Shown here one piece after another: positions 32,973 through 44,763 of a stretch of 64,000 nt of DNA. The translations under genes were made by a program, and so were the position numbers. Under the pieces are notes generated by a model. It was not told the origin of the DNA. It searched no databases and saw only the letters and a list, made by a program, of their open reading frames with translations. Source of the DNA: Diphasiastrum complanatum (Eukaryota > Streptophyta > Lycopodiopsida > Lycopodiales > Lycopodiaceae); assembly GCA_029204225.1 (NCBI GenBank), contig CM055104.1, positions 45,327,835 through 45,391,834 on the forward strand. The letters run 5' to 3'. Every line of letters begins with the position of its first letter. Within the stretch, counting starts at the first letter, position 1.

Positions 32973-33757
32973 ATGATTCAGATAGTTCAACCAAGAAATC
33001 CAGATTCTAGAGAAGGGTAAGAACTCAGAATGATTAGAGATCCCGACAGTATTAAGATCACATGCTTCACCGATTAGATCTTAACTTAGCCAAAATAAGA
33101 ATGCCACAAGGCCAAACGATTGTTGCAAGCAATGCTACAATGGGCAATGTTGACCCTCAACAGTCTTTATAAACTTGCTACTCACTTATTCTAATAAAGC
33201 AATTTCAAACACAACATAGTTCGATTAATTACTAGGTACTGTTCTCATTATAGATCTATGCATGGCATAGAATCCATTATTCTGCAGAATCACCATGAAT
33301 TTCTTAGGATCAATCAGAATAGACAATGATAACTGATTCATTCCACAAGAATTGAAATGCAGTATAACATTCTTGAGAAACTGAAAGTGTCTGTCACACA
33401 CTTCTTCAGATTCCTGTGAAGATACAATCTACATATACAAAGTTGGCGATCACTGCATTGATTCAAGCCGAATTAAGACAGTAAACAGTATTTTATTCTA
33501 CCATAATAGCTTAGACAGAAGAGAAAACAACAAGCACTCTACTCCTGCTTTCTACCATGCAGAACGACGAATGAATTAATTAGAATGAGTGTGGGCTCTG
33601 CTATATATATGTGTTTGGAGAAGCAGGCAGAACGCCGAAAAATCTGAAACGTCATATTTAGTGAGGTATCCAATGGTTTGCTGTTACGTAGAGAGAGTCC
33701 GCTGTGAAACGCTGCCTTTGCCATGTTCTAGAGAAAGTAGTTATGGTGTTTTACTAA
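32973..33757. other. Non-coding stretch
   Basis: No recognised gene. A TATA-like run (GCTATATATATG) lies at about 33599-33610. Confidence 0.3.
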
Positions 33758-34345
33758 TATGGTGGGAACTTCATGTCACCAGTTCTTCAAAAAGTTACCC
33801 TTCAGACAGGCTTCAAAACTTCATTAAGAAGATGACGTACGTTTTGGCATGTATCCAGCCTTGTACAGACCATAAAAAAGTTACACAGTCACCTGCCACG
33901 TACATCAGTGTGAATGTTGAGTGGTCAACTCAAGCATTTCTTCGGTAGATTAAATATTTGTCTGATGGTCGAATGTTTATTTTTCTAACAACCGAATCTG
34001 TAAGTTTTTGGTAGTTGGTGATAAGTGTCGATAGAGATAGGTTCAATAGAGAGGATGGACACACAACTGCATTTGAATATCCAATAGCTCGTGTCTGAAA
34101 GGGCGTTGAAGAAGCCTTGAAGATCATCTGCTCAGTATGCGTGGAAATGCGCTAGTTGGTAAAGTCTGGCTTCGAATACGAAGTTGTCTGCCTAGATGCG
34201 AATATAATTCTATCTGCCTGGATTTGAATGTAAACTTGTCTGTTTGGATTCGAATAGAATTCTGTCTGTCTGGATTTGAATGTAAACTTGTCTGTCTGGA
34301 TTCAGATAGAATTCTGTCTGCCTGGATTCGAATGTAACCTTGTCT
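33758..34345 (-). repeat. 3' LTR of minus-strand element H
   Basis: Direct copy of 36303-36933: shared segments include TTCATGTCACCAGTTCTTCA, AGATGACGTACGTT, CCATAAAAAAGTTACAC and TGGACACACAACTGCATTTG. On the minus strand the LTR should end CA, but here a substitution gives TA (33758-33759). Its right part holds 26-bp tandem units. Confidence 0.7.
34180..34345 (+). repeat. 26-bp tandem repeats, alternating types (left LTR of H)
   Basis: Units of 26 bases alternate between GGATTCGAATAGAATTCTGT and GGATTTGAATGTAAACTTGT types, giving a 52-base higher-order period. The core TTCGAA is palindromic. Confidence 0.85.
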
Positions 34346-35720
34346 GATTATTGTTTGAGAGGAAGATCCAGGTGAGGTTCCTGCAACCGCCCAGAGATGT
34401 TGGAATGTGGCCGGTGAGGCTGTTGCTTTCTAATGAGTGGGAAACAAGGCTAATGCACGACCCCATGAGAGGGAATGGTTTGAATCTTTCTCATTCTAAT
34501 AGAGAGAGAGTGTCACAACAAGAGGCCTTTGTGCCTTCGATTGGAGGATATTCGATCTTTGATAGGTGCCCTTCAAAAATTTTAATAACTGTCCTTCAGA
34601 AATACATAGGCGAATATAGAAACTTGGAACTATGTTCACTAGTTCCTTTGAGATGTAGAGGCTCGAATACTTCAATGGACAATAATATATCATGCTCAAA
34701 TGCCGACTAAAGGCTCGAATAGTTGGCACTTATAATTGCCGTGAGCTCAACATAATCCTGAGTACAAGGCAGCCCATAGATATTTCTTCAACTTAGGCTA
34801 GGCAACATTAGGCCTCTTCCACAATTAAATGGCCTCCACTCATGACAATAGATGGTCCATGCACAACATTGGAACTTAGAATGCTATCTTCGAATGCCCA
34901 ACAAAAGAATAACTTAAGCTTAGGAACGACTCAGTACAGAGTGTCGATAAGCCGAATAAGTGCCTTCGAAAATATATAAAGACCTTCAATAATAAAAATG
35001 CTCATAACCAATGCCATGTATGTTATACCCTGATTTTAGAACTGGACCTAAAATAGGCCTTGCCGACATAACATGACAGTACCATGGTAAATAACATCAT
35101 AAATAAGTGACAACTCCACCAAGTATTGAATCAGTTAATAAAACCACTGACTTTCTAGCAGAATTGTCAATAAAATTGACCATTATAAAATTCAGTGTAT
35201 CACATAACCTCCTCCTCAATTGTGCAATGACCTCGCAAACACTGACAATATGAAACTCAGCTTCAAACTTCCAAGTGCCAACTGGCAAGCCTATAGCCTT
35301 AGTCAGACCATTGATAGTCAGCATCAGAAATGTATATAGGCAAATTCCTCAGAATGGACAACACCAAGAAATATATCGTCATAAATTGGATCAGCACCAT
35401 AGTATAATCTTGAAACAGTATCTCAGTACCATTTGAAACCAATAAATAAATAAACACTGAGGATCTATAAATAAAATAAAATAAAATAAAACAAAGAATA
35501 GATTCTGAAAAAAGCATGGATATAGAATTTGCTTACTTAAAACCAGAACCTTATTAACATACCGATAGATCCTCAGATAAAAATTAAAACAAATAAAAAT
35601 TAACATTAAAAACTATAATAACCATAAAATAAAAATCGTAAAACAAATAAAGAAAAACAATTTCCCCTCTTTTCTCAAGGTGGACGAAAGTATCTGAAAT
35701 GACACAACTTCAATAGTGCA
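34346..35720. other. Interior of element H, no coding recognised
   Basis: AT-rich, with AAATAAAATAAAATAAAATA at about 35468-35490. No polypurine tract was found on the minus strand near the left LTR, and no protease, reverse transcriptase or integrase motif. Confidence 0.35.
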
Positions 35721-36251
35721 TCAGCTGACAAAATATGGACAACAATCTGGCTGAAAAATAACTTGGCCATAATTTCTTCTGAAAATATAAAAAAAATTTG
35801 GACCACAACTTCTGCTGAAATGAGCCAGTTCTTCATAATCAAAGGAATCTTCCACAAATAGCATAGAGCAAATAGGAATCAAGTGGACAGATTTGCCAAC
35901 TCCACATAAATTGTCAGAAGAAATCCGTCCTCCAACATGAAATTTCATAGACTGGTCATACATAGTAGACTGGTCATAGCCCTTCAATTTCACATAACCA
36001 AATTTCATATCAAGACATGAAGGATGAGTTACGCATAGCTTCTGAGTAGGTGTAGGATAAACTTCAAAACGTAGACATTCTGCTATAGCAAAAGTACTTC
36101 TGAAATATACTGAGTAAATAGAACATATAAAAAATATTTGAAAATCTTCCCCCACCTCAAGCTGAATAGCATGGTTGTTGGATAAAAGCCAATTTAAAAT
36201 AACAACATCATAGCTTTTGCATAGCATTTCCTCCTGGAAAATGACCAACAA
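35721..36251 (-). CDS. Unrecognised 176-codon open frame just inside element H
   Basis: The frame starts about 30 bases after the minus-strand primer-binding site, where a retroelement's first gene would lie. It is rich in Phe, Ser, Cys and Tyr, with no zinc knuckle, protease site or Gag motif that I recognise (segments: QLEVGEDFQIFFICSIYS, GRISSDNLCGVGKSVHLI, YIFRRNYGQVIFQPDCC). It may be a non-coding leader that happens to be open, or a diverged Gag. Confidence 0.25.
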   Translation of the reverse strand: MLVIFQEEMLCKSYDVVILNWLLSNNHAIQLEVGEDFQIFFICSIYSVYFRSTFAIAECLRFEVYPTPTQKLCVTHPSCLDMKFGYVKLKGYDQSTMYDQSMKFHVGGRISSDNLCGVGKSVHLIPICSMLFVEDSFDYEELAHFSRSCGPNFFYIFRRNYGQVIFQPDCCPYFVS

Positions 36252-36280
36252 ACATTGGTAGTGACAAATAACTCTCTGGT

Positions 36281-36299
36281 TGGTGCAACGGCGCCAAAA
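36281..36299 (-). other. Primer-binding site of element H (GGCGCC type)
   Basis: On the minus strand the sequence reads TTTTGGCGCCGTTGCACCA, beginning a few bases after the LTR end (CCACCACA). TGGCGCCGTTGCC-like sites are characteristic of Tat/Athila/Ogre-lineage Gypsy elements, so H probably belongs there. Confidence 0.55.
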
Positions 36300-36302
36300 G
36301 TT

Positions 36303-36933
36303 TGTGGTGGGAGCTTCATGTCACCAGTTCTTCAAAAAGTTACCCTTCAATAGCTTAAAGATAGGGTTCAAAAGTTCATTAGGAAGATGACGTACGTTCT
36401 GGCCTATGTCCAGCCAGACCATAAAAAAGTTACACGTGGCCAGTGACCTGCCACGTACATCAATGTGAGTGTTGAATGGTCAGCTCGAGCATTTCTTCAA
36501 TAGATCAAATATTTGTCTAATGGTCAAATGTTTATTTGTCTGATAGCCGAATCTGTAAGTTTCTGGTAGTTGGTGACAAGTGTCGATAGAGATAGGTTCG
36601 ATGGAGAGGATGGACACACAACTGCATTTGAATATCCAATAGCTTGTGTCTGAAAGGGCGCTGAAGAAGCCTTGAAGATCGTCTGCTCAATATGCGTGGA
36701 AATGCACTGGCTGGTAAAGTTTGGCTTTGAATACGAAGTTGTCTACCTAGATTCAAATGTAAACTTGTCTGTCTGGATGGATTCGAATAGAATTTTGTCT
36801 GCTTGGATTCGAATAGAATTTTGTCTGCCTGGATTCGAATGTGAACTTGTCTGTCTGGATTTGAATAGAATTTTGTCTGCCTGGATTCGAATGTAATCTT
36901 GTCTATCTGGATTCAAATAGAATTCTGTCTGGC
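36303..36933 (-). repeat. 5' LTR of minus-strand element H
   Basis: It starts TGTGGTGGGAGC on the plus strand (CA end on the minus strand), next to the primer-binding site. It matches the left copy to about 36933; beyond that the two copies differ, so the outer LTR edge is undefined and could lie nearer 37100. Confidence 0.7.
36740..36933 (+). repeat. 26-bp tandem repeats, alternating types (right LTR of H)
   Basis: About seven units of 26 bases (GGATTCGAATAGAATTTTGT type alternating with GAATGTGAACTTGT type). Copy number and order differ from the left LTR, so the array has changed since insertion. Confidence 0.85.
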
Positions 36934-37185
36934 GCTACATTTCCAACCATTATGCCTCTTTCATTTTGACAGCGCGAGACAGTACATTGTCCTGGCCAAA
37001 GGGTGAGAAGTTGAATGTTTTCCAGAAGAAGATTGCGGCAGGGCACATATGCGGCGCTACATTCGAAGCTGATAGCAACTGGGTTTGACGATCATCCATT
37101 AGTATATCATTTACTTGGGAAAATGAGTGACGTTAGCCTAGTCCTCCGATGCTTCACATAAGAAAGACACGATGTATGAGCATGA

Positions 37186-37684
37186 AACCAATGATGCTTT
37201 CCCTTTGCAAGCGATCATTCAATCAAAAGAACCAAAGTAATCTTACCTATTGATTGAAGTAAACTCCCCCCATAAGCTTACACGAGTTTCCTCCTCTCAA
37301 AGCAAGGATGGCAATAGTAGAGAAGCTAGCAAAGAGAGCCAAGACAAGAGAGAGAGCAGGAGAGAGCAAGAAGAACAAAACACAGGTTGTAGTATTCTTC
37401 CTTTTTATAGAAAACCCAACACCCTTTGGTGCATCAGGTGTTAGAAAATGCACCGTTAGATTGAGTCCGTATCATGTGCACTAATCATAGCCGTTCGTGG
37501 AGAACCAAATTTCCCACCAATAAACTTAGTAGTTTTTTTAAAAAAACTTTTCTTATTTGAGGCCATATGTCTAAGTTAAGCAAGATATGGCATTTTTAGT
37601 TGGTAAAGTATCATAGGAAAAAAGTCTTTTTTGTCGTTCCAAAAACCAACTGAAGTGTAGTATAAGTACAGTAGAGTTCATGAA

Positions 37685-37712
<28 letters not shown>
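37186..37712 (-). repeat. Promoter-like module F, copy 1 (inverted relative to 59929-60664)
   Basis: Read on the minus strand: (CT)n, then GTTTTTGGAACGACAAAAAA, ATGATACTTTACCAACTAAA, GGTGGGAAATTTGGTTCTCC, a TATA-like TTTCTATAAAAAGGAAG, a CT-rich leader, TTGCTTTGAGAGGAGGAAAC and GCTTGCAAAGGGAAAGC. The second copy keeps the same order. It could be a solo LTR or a copied gene promoter with 5' leader. No flanking duplication was found. Confidence 0.7.
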
Positions 37713-37715
<3 letters not shown>

Positions 37716-39170
37716 CTATTGGAAGCCAAGTGAATGAACTGGAAAAATGAAAATGGTAGTTCCTTTCTTTTATCGAACTTTTTCATAAAAAAAGCTAGAC
37801 TTAGAATAAAAGGTAGTAGTAATATTGAAGAAGTTCACCGTATTGCCATTAGTCTCCTCACCTTTAATGGTCAAGTACTCCAGAGGATAAATCCATTTAG
37901 CATTGTCATTGGTATGTGGTTGTTCTTTATCTGCCGAAAATTTTCTTCCTCATCATAATTAGAGAGGCCATATAGATTTTTTCAACTATGCTTACAATTC
38001 CTTCTTTTTAATGAAATCCATATATACTTTGATCCAATCCATAGTAGTCATTGATTCAACAAGGCAAAAAATTTAAAGTAATTACTTTTCCGACCGATAA
38101 AAGACTTTTTACGTAAAAAGTGTCATTCCAAATGTCATAAAAATCTGCATGGTAGTATGGAGTGATACCACCTTTTCAAATAGAATATTTGAACTTCATA
38201 CCTGAATGCGAGGTGAGGTGATTTCTTGTGAGCTACCCATCTTCCAAAATCTTGTTTTCATGTCTGCACACTTGTAAAATTTGTATATATAGTATTCACA
38301 GATAGAGAATGATGCATGATTCGTAACAAATGAGACAGACATTGTAGATGCTTTCACGCATCGATTCTTGTTTCAGACAAATTGTCAATAATAGATTCAT
38401 AAACTTCACATATTGTGATTAGCTTTGTGAAGCATGCGGTGATGTCCGCTATTGTTTTGTGCTCACCTACATTATTGACGTGTATATTTCGTTATACTTA
38501 ATCTGATTATAGATCTGTTTGGTTCTGCATTCAGATTCGTGTCAATACTACAATGCTTTTCCATGTTCTATCTAACTATCTAATTGATTCGTCTAATTAT
38601 CTGCTCATCGCTTCCGCTACCACCGCGCATTAGATGCTCTAAAATTATTATGTTCTTGTGTTCGCCTACTAAGTCACCAGTAGTGCACGCACCGAGAGAA
38701 TTGGAGGGGACTAATCTATCCTTCCCTACCAAAGCGCACTTTTGTACCTATTTACGCTCCGCTTGTATCTTGGTTTCTTGGATATCGCTCTTAAGCACGC
38801 ATTTCGCATTTGATTTTCTTTCTCGTGTATATTCTCATTCGAAACCAATACTCGGTCCTGTAATATCTATCTGAAGAAACAAAACATTTCTATCTGCAAA
38901 GCTTTTCTAGCTTTCTGCCCTCTACTTGACGAAGATGTTCGCGAACACGAAAGTCAAGAGACACAAAGCACGAAAGTTTCACGAACACCTGACAGAAAGA
39001 CACGAACACGAAAGATTCGCAAACAAAAATATTTTGCGGTCCAACACGAGAAAATCCGACGACGAAAACGAAACCAACGACGCGACACAAAAAACGTCGC
39101 GAAACCATTTCTACCCTCACGCTCCTGAAAGTACCAACAAGATTATAGAAGTACCCAGAAGTATAGATAT
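37713..39170. other. Non-coding stretch
   Basis: No gene recognised. At 38930-39100 there is a run rich in ACGAAAG/CACGAA-like short repeats. Confidence 0.3.
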
Positions 39171-39289
39171 CTGATTTGATGGCATGACATCAGCAGATAC
39201 ATTATCACTCTAATTTTAAAGTTACATAGAGTGACTATATACTTACTGGATGATACTTGACAAATACACATGAAGTAGTCTGATGCTAG

Positions 39290-39775
39290 TAAGCAATCAA
39301 GACGAACTATAGACAAGAAGTCTGCCTGCATGTGATTAGGATCCATAGTGATCCCCAAGTCCGCTAGTAAGCAAGACATCCACTTGTGAGAGAACTGTAT
39401 TTCTCTCACACCAACGCACTGCATGGATCTGCATGCAGCGCTTGAAGAATCAAAGAAAATTCAATAGATGATTTTGTAGCCATTACGCACATGTTAATTT
39501 ATGATGTATGATCTTAAATGCAAATGTGTCTGCTGTTATTCATGTGTCTGATTCTCCCATTCATTTCAATTTCGCACATTGGTTGAATTTGTTGAATGCT
39601 TTATTAATTTGTAAATGTAGATCAATAGTGCCTGACTATATTCTGGAGGACTGTAGGAGTGATTCAGCTAGCAGTGTCCAGCGACCACATCTGAACTCCA
39701 TCCGAATCGCATTGAGTCGTGGTTCCTTTGCCTTCGTGACAATTTTGTATCCGCAAATTTTTTTATTTCTCATCA
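39290..39775 (+). repeat. 5' LTR of Copia element E (left edge uncertain)
   Basis: It ends CTCATCA one base before a primer-binding site and matches the downstream half of the composite LTR (26150-26555), sharing GAGAGAACTGT, GGAGGACTGTAGGAGTGATT, CATCTGAACTCCATCCG and GTCGTGGTTCCTTTGC. The start lies at or upstream of 39290; no partner 3' LTR was found. Confidence 0.7.
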
Positions 39776-39776
39776 G

Positions 39777-39788
39777 TGGTATCAGAGC
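39777..39788 (+). other. Primer-binding site of Copia element E
   Basis: TGGTATCAGAGC, one base after the LTR end and about 100 bases before the Gag start codon. Confidence 0.9.
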
Positions 39789-39891
39789 CTACCTATCTTG
39801 ACATAATCTGACATAGCCAAGAAGCTATCAGATCCAAGAGGCCTAGCATTCAGACAAACACCCATCAACGAGGGAACAGACTTAAGAAGCA

Positions 39892-40779
39892 ATGGCTTCA
39901 ATCAACCAGCAGAGCAAGGTCTGCACAATTCTTGATTCTTCAAGATCTAACTTTCTAGCTTGGAAAGTTAAAACATCACTGATACTCAAGGGCGAAGTTT
40001 TATTCCCCTGGGTGGATGACACAGAGGAGATGCCTACAACATCAAGCAAGGAGCTACATGAGTGGAGGGAGAAAAACGACAAGGCAATAGCCCTTCTATC
40101 ATCTTCCATCGAAGATAGTCTCACACTTGACCTGGCTACACTCTCCAAAGCTAAGGAGATGTGGGATGCATTGCTCACCAAATTTCAGACAAAATCAAGA
40201 AGTCAAATCATGATGCTAGAAGATCAGCTGACGAACCTCACTTCTTTCGTGAAGAAGATGAAGGAGCTGTTTCTATCACTACATAACTCTGGAGCAGAGA
40301 ACGTTGTGTTGGCTGAGAAGTAGCTCACATACCTGTTGAGAGCCTTACCCAGATCATTCCAGACAACGAAAACCCTGCTCGCGAAAGATCCTACCATGAA
40401 TCTTGAAAAAGCGATTGTCGAGATTCAAGAGGAAGTCGAGGCTAGAGAACATCCTGATCACAAGGATGGTTCTGACCAGGCCCTCTACGACAACAAAGAA
40501 AAATCAAAGAAACAATTTAAGCCGAAGAGGGAGTCGAATCAGAGGTAGGATCGTGATCAGCAAGCAGAGGGGACCAACAAATGCAACTGGAAGAACAAAG
40601 GGAGGTTGAAGCAGAAAGTTGCAGACAAGAAGACATGCATGAGATGCAGAACAGACGGACATATAGTAGATACTTGTTGGCTCAATCCCAAGATTGAGTG
40701 TATTCACTGCCACAAGAAGGGTCACGCAGCCATGGATTGTCGCCAGAACCCGAGGAACAAATCAATGCAAAATAGATAG
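39892..40779 (+). pseudogene. Copia element E, Gag with two zinc knuckles
   Basis: Starts MASINQQSKVCTILDSSRSN with FLAWKVK near residue 25, then a UBN2-type helical domain (AKEMWDALLTKF, LRALPRSFQTT, FQTT). Two CCHC knuckles follow: CMRCRTDGHIVDTC and CIHCHKKGHAAMDC (about 40636-40735). Stops at 40321, 40546 and 40777 break an otherwise continuous reading. In active relatives this protein forms the particle and binds element RNA. Confidence 0.85.
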
Positions 40780-41800
40780 GAGAACAACAACAATTCATCC
40801 TATGTCGAGGAGCCCGAGAGCTCGAAGATGGGCAAAGAAAGAACAAACAGAAACTGTTCGACTGCCTATATCTATAAAGACGTGTGTGCAGCATCAACAT
40901 CTGACACACATGAGGTGATCCTAGATTCAAGAGCCACCTCACACTTCGTGACATCAAGATGAATAATGTCTGATTTCAGAAGTGCGGATCTTTCAAGATT
41001 CATAGTTCTTGGAAATGGATCTAGACATCAAGTGAATGGTACTGGTTCACTATGGCTCAACACCAACGACAAAGACAGGTGACTCGAAGACGTCCTGTTT
41101 GTGTCTACTCTTCAAAAAGACTTGCTCTCTGTAGCAAGAATAGCAGATGCAGAGATGCATGTGACATTTTTTGACCAAGCATGCAACGTGATTGACGCCA
41201 GTACCAATACAATAATCGCTCAAGGCAGAAGGAAAGGAGATCTATATCATCTAAAAGTATGCCTACTTGCAGATCAGGTGCATCAGACTCATGATAATAA
41301 GCCAGACACTCTGTGGCACAGAGAAGACTATGCCACATGAACTCAATGGCACTTTACCATGCAAGCCATCATGGAGTGATAACAAGGGTCAGCATCTCGA
41401 ATGCAACCAGTTCGACCACCTGTGATGCATGTTTGAAGGGCAAGATGTCACGCACTCCATTCATCAAGGATTCCTATAGAACAACTAAGATTTTGGAGTT
41501 AGTGCATTCTGACATCTGCAGACCATTCAATGTGATCTCAGTAGGAGGTTCAAAGTATTATATAACCTTCATTGATGACTATTATAAATCTAAAGCACTT
41601 GATAAATTCACATAATATGTGAATTGGATTGAGAGATGTACATTCAACAAGGTTAAGCAGATTAGGACAGATCGAGGTGGCGAATACATCTCGAAGCTTC
41701 ATTGACTTCTGCAATGATTGTGGCATCATTCACAGAAGAACTGCAGCCTACACACCGCAACACAATGGTATTGTAGATATTGAAGAATCGTACTTTGTAA
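40780..41800 (+). pseudogene. Copia element E, protease to mid-integrase (truncated)
   Basis: The protease site is degenerate, ILDSRATSHFV (Gly of the DSGAT motif changed to Arg). LEDVLFVSTLQKDLLSVARI leads into the pre-integrase region (TLWHR, RLCHMN, CDACLKGKMSR). Integrase begins HSDICRPFNV, YYITFIDDYYKSKA and continues RTDRGGEYIS, then dissolves into stops at about 41700-41800. The remaining integrase, reverse transcriptase and RNase H are absent; AT-rich sequence follows. Confidence 0.8.
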
Positions 41801-41927
41801 AAATTTTCATTTAATATACAAAATCTCTCTATGTCTATTGTCTATTGGCTTGTATAAATTTGCACATTTTCGGAATCTGTGGAGCTGGTTTTCAAGAGTG
41901 TTTGGTAGAAAAAAAAGAATTGTTCAA

Positions 41928-42148
41928 GGCCAGAGAAAGGCTAGCATCGGTGCTAGCCTTTTCTTGGCCCTCATTTCTCCGATATGCAGATATTTCTTTG
42001 CTAATAGAAAGTAGTGATCAGGGCTAGAAAAAGGCTAGCGTCAGTGCTAGTCTTTTTTTGGCCCTTATTTCTCTGATTGTAGGTATGTGAAATGGTGAAA
42101 AAATTCTAAAATGGGGCCCAGAAAAAGGCTAGCGCCATTTTTTGGCCC
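41928..42148 (+). repeat. Three tandem foldback units
   Basis: Each unit is a near-perfect inverted repeat. Unit 1 (41928-41969) pairs GGCCAGAGAAAGGCTAGCA with TGCTAGCCTTTTCTTGGCC around a 4-base loop. Unit 2 (42021-42063) is similar with 19-base arms. Unit 3 (42114-42148) is shorter. Units repeat every ~93 bases. They end 45 bases before a MITE. Confidence 0.8.
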
Positions 42149-42192
42149 TTATTTATCTCAATGCAAGTGTCTAAGATGATGAAAAAAATCAT

Positions 42193-42564
42193 TAGGGGAG
42201 TTTTGAGCTCCAAAAAGACCCTTTAAGAATTCTTGCAAGATGTAAGTTTATATTATTAAAGTATTGTAACACTAATACATTTGACTTGCCATAACTTTTT
42301 AATCATAGCTCAAAAGTATATTATCTAACATATCATTGGAAAACCCTTGTTGAGCGCCTTCCAATGCACCAAACTTCGCTAAATTCGGACTTATTACTAC
42401 AAACTTATGCCATTTTTAGTGTGGAATCAAAATGTGGACTCAAAAAGTTACGTTACGTAGATTTCAGATTTGAGTGTTTTGATTGGTCCATAGGTAAGAA
42501 AAATTTGAGAAAAAATATAAAAAGAATCTTTACAAAGGTCTTTTTTGGATTTAGAACTCCTCTA
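42193..42564 (-). mobile_element. MITE, copy 2 (372 bp, inverted relative to copy 1)
   Basis: Same length and ends as 32601-32972 but in reverse orientation: TAGGGGAGTTTTGAGCTCC at the left, GGATTTAGAACTCCTCTA at the right. Substitutions are scattered, so both copies are old. No coding capacity. TA at both edges. Confidence 0.8.
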
Positions 42565-43580
42565 ATTTTGAAAAGAGATCCAACTATCGGCTACGGTCGT
42601 CATTTTGTAGCTCTCATCCCAACCCATCATGTAGTGAGAAGTCCATCAAGAATAGTGTCGTTAGCACAAACAGATTGGGCACGTGTGGACTGCTTTGCCT
42701 CCAATGCTTGAGCAACTTGCCACCCTGCACCAAGAGTCTCCCTTGCAACAAGATGCCCCTAGCAATGTTGACCTTGACTAGTGCTCCATTTCTAAAAGCA
42801 TACCCGCAGAGCAACCGAGTCACAGCTATCACTGTCCCAAGCTTGTTCAACAAAAGATTCACACAAATATAGTACAAGTATGATTTGGATTTACACATAC
42901 AACTAGTCATAATCTCATATTTGTAAAAGTATATTAGTAATTGCAGGATGTTATATCTTCTTCTAGACAAAGCAGAGCCATGCCCCCTCCTTTTATTCCT
43001 TTGTGTCGCCTTGTGGTGAACGAAGCCATTCATACGGTACAAGAGAATATACCTGACTTCGGTATCACATTCCATGACTATGGTACCTTAGAGAGTTGGG
43101 CATATTTCTTGTATCTCTAAAAAGAATCAGCCAACCCGATTTAGAGGTGACTCAATATGACCTTGACCAGTGGGGTCTAGTATAGTGCGAGGTCAACTCC
43201 AAAAATGGGTGAGCTATTATCAAAGTGATACTTTTATGTGGTTTGTGTTTTGAATTTCTCTTGAAACCAAGTTGGTCTACAATAAACTTGTGTTGTAGGT
43301 TGACTCAAGTCCGCGTACCCCACACGTTATCGCATAATATTTTCATGCCTCAGAAGTTTGGGCTAGTGGAGAAAGATATCCTGTTTAAATATATGTCACC
43401 AGAACATCAGATATGAATGGATTTTAAGATAAGGAGAGAACACAAGAATACCAGAAGGGCATGGCACAATTGCCTTATGACCATTATTGGTCAACTTGTC
43501 TTGAAGGTATGTATGTTCTCGACCACATCGTGGATAATGAAAGTGCTTTTTACTAGTCAATTTAAATTTTTCTATTAAGT
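42565..43580. other. Non-coding stretch
   Basis: No recognised family; several short open frames on both strands without motifs. Confidence 0.3.
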
Positions 43581-44640
43581 ATCTAAAATTGGATCTATTA
43601 CTGTTTGGCCGATTCATGCAGGATGAATACAAACGGATGCTGCAGTCTGCTATGGCTAGGATAGATAGAAGCATGACATTGTTGTCTCTAGATGAAGTGC
43701 AAATTCATTATGATGCTGATGTCAAGGCAAGTGCATGGTCATGGTCAATGGATGTATATATTCATTTCAAGTGTTGTGTTTATGTTTGTGAGAAATATAC
43801 TAACAATCTATACAATTAGGCTGTAGCGACATCGATCAAGGACAAAGCGTATAGGTTGTCATATATCGTCAAATGGACCTGGTTTCTTTCAGATTCTATA
43901 TAATCTGGACTGGAATTTGAGGGGACTAGCCGTGACAAAAGACAAGCTAAAAATGATTGCCTCCTCTACAATTAAACCTGCAAAGTAAGCAAATCTCTGA
44001 TTGATTATTACTTGATTTCTTAATGGGTTGCTTTGTTTGCATGTTTGCATATCACACGATGGAATGGCTACTTTACACATGATTGTCGGAAAAAAGAGAT
44101 TTTGGCTACCTTGGCTAGTGACAAACAAATCAGAGAATCCCATGGCATAAGTTCAGACAAAAAGAGATTCTGCAAATATATGGCCAAGAAAACATATTGG
44201 TGGCATTTGACAGAGGCAACCAAGAGATTGGCTCCATTGGTCATGGGCCTTGAGCAACTACCAAAAGAAGATGTCTACTTTAGGAGGCAGCGTCAATTGC
44301 ATTTCAAACATGCATTTGGCAACTTGGAAAAGGACATGAGGAATGCAAATCTAGTGGAAAAATAGCTAGGATTACCACATGTAGTGAGACGACTAGCATA
44401 CAGGTATCTCGATTTCACCGATCATGTTTTCTCCTTTTCTACATCCACGCAATGTCGTTAATGCATGGGGCTTTCATGATAGGTGGCTACTCTCATTGAA
44501 AGACGAGCATATTATAGATAGGATCATAGCCTCCCCTTTGACATTTGCAGGAGGTGGATCCACGGGAGGAGCAGGTCATGGACACCGATCTACCACCACC
44601 CCATGCCCATGGTCATGAAGATCCTGGCTACACTGCAGGT
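43580..44640 (+). pseudogene. Exon-like pieces upstream of the methyltransferase-like gene
   Basis: Open pieces that could be exons of the same gene as 44764-45776: RFMQDEYKRMLQSAMARID (from about 43610), CRKKEILATLASDKQIRE to LEKDMRNANLVEK (44082-44365), VNAWGFHDRWLLSLKDEHII (about 44458-44520), and, after TTTGCAG at 44551, an acidic Pro/His-rich piece (EVDPREEQVMDTDLPPPHAH). Splice-like GT and AG dinucleotides lie near several edges. Function unknown; the linkage to the downstream domain is inferred from proximity and strand. Confidence 0.3.
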
Positions 44641-44763
44641 GTCGTTTCCTATGCTATGTGTAAACTCATTCTTGAAATCTATTTGGCATAAGATTGCATG
44701 CATAGACAACATAATAAATATTTGTAGTGATTGATCTTTTGTTTTGTTTTTTTATGTCTGCAG

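Noticed and set aside
34137-34190. tRNA/SINE-like sequence (GCGCTAGTTGG then GGCTTCGAATAC) in the H LTR
   Set aside because: The two boxes are only about a dozen bases apart, too close for an RNA polymerase III promoter, and no target duplication flanks it.
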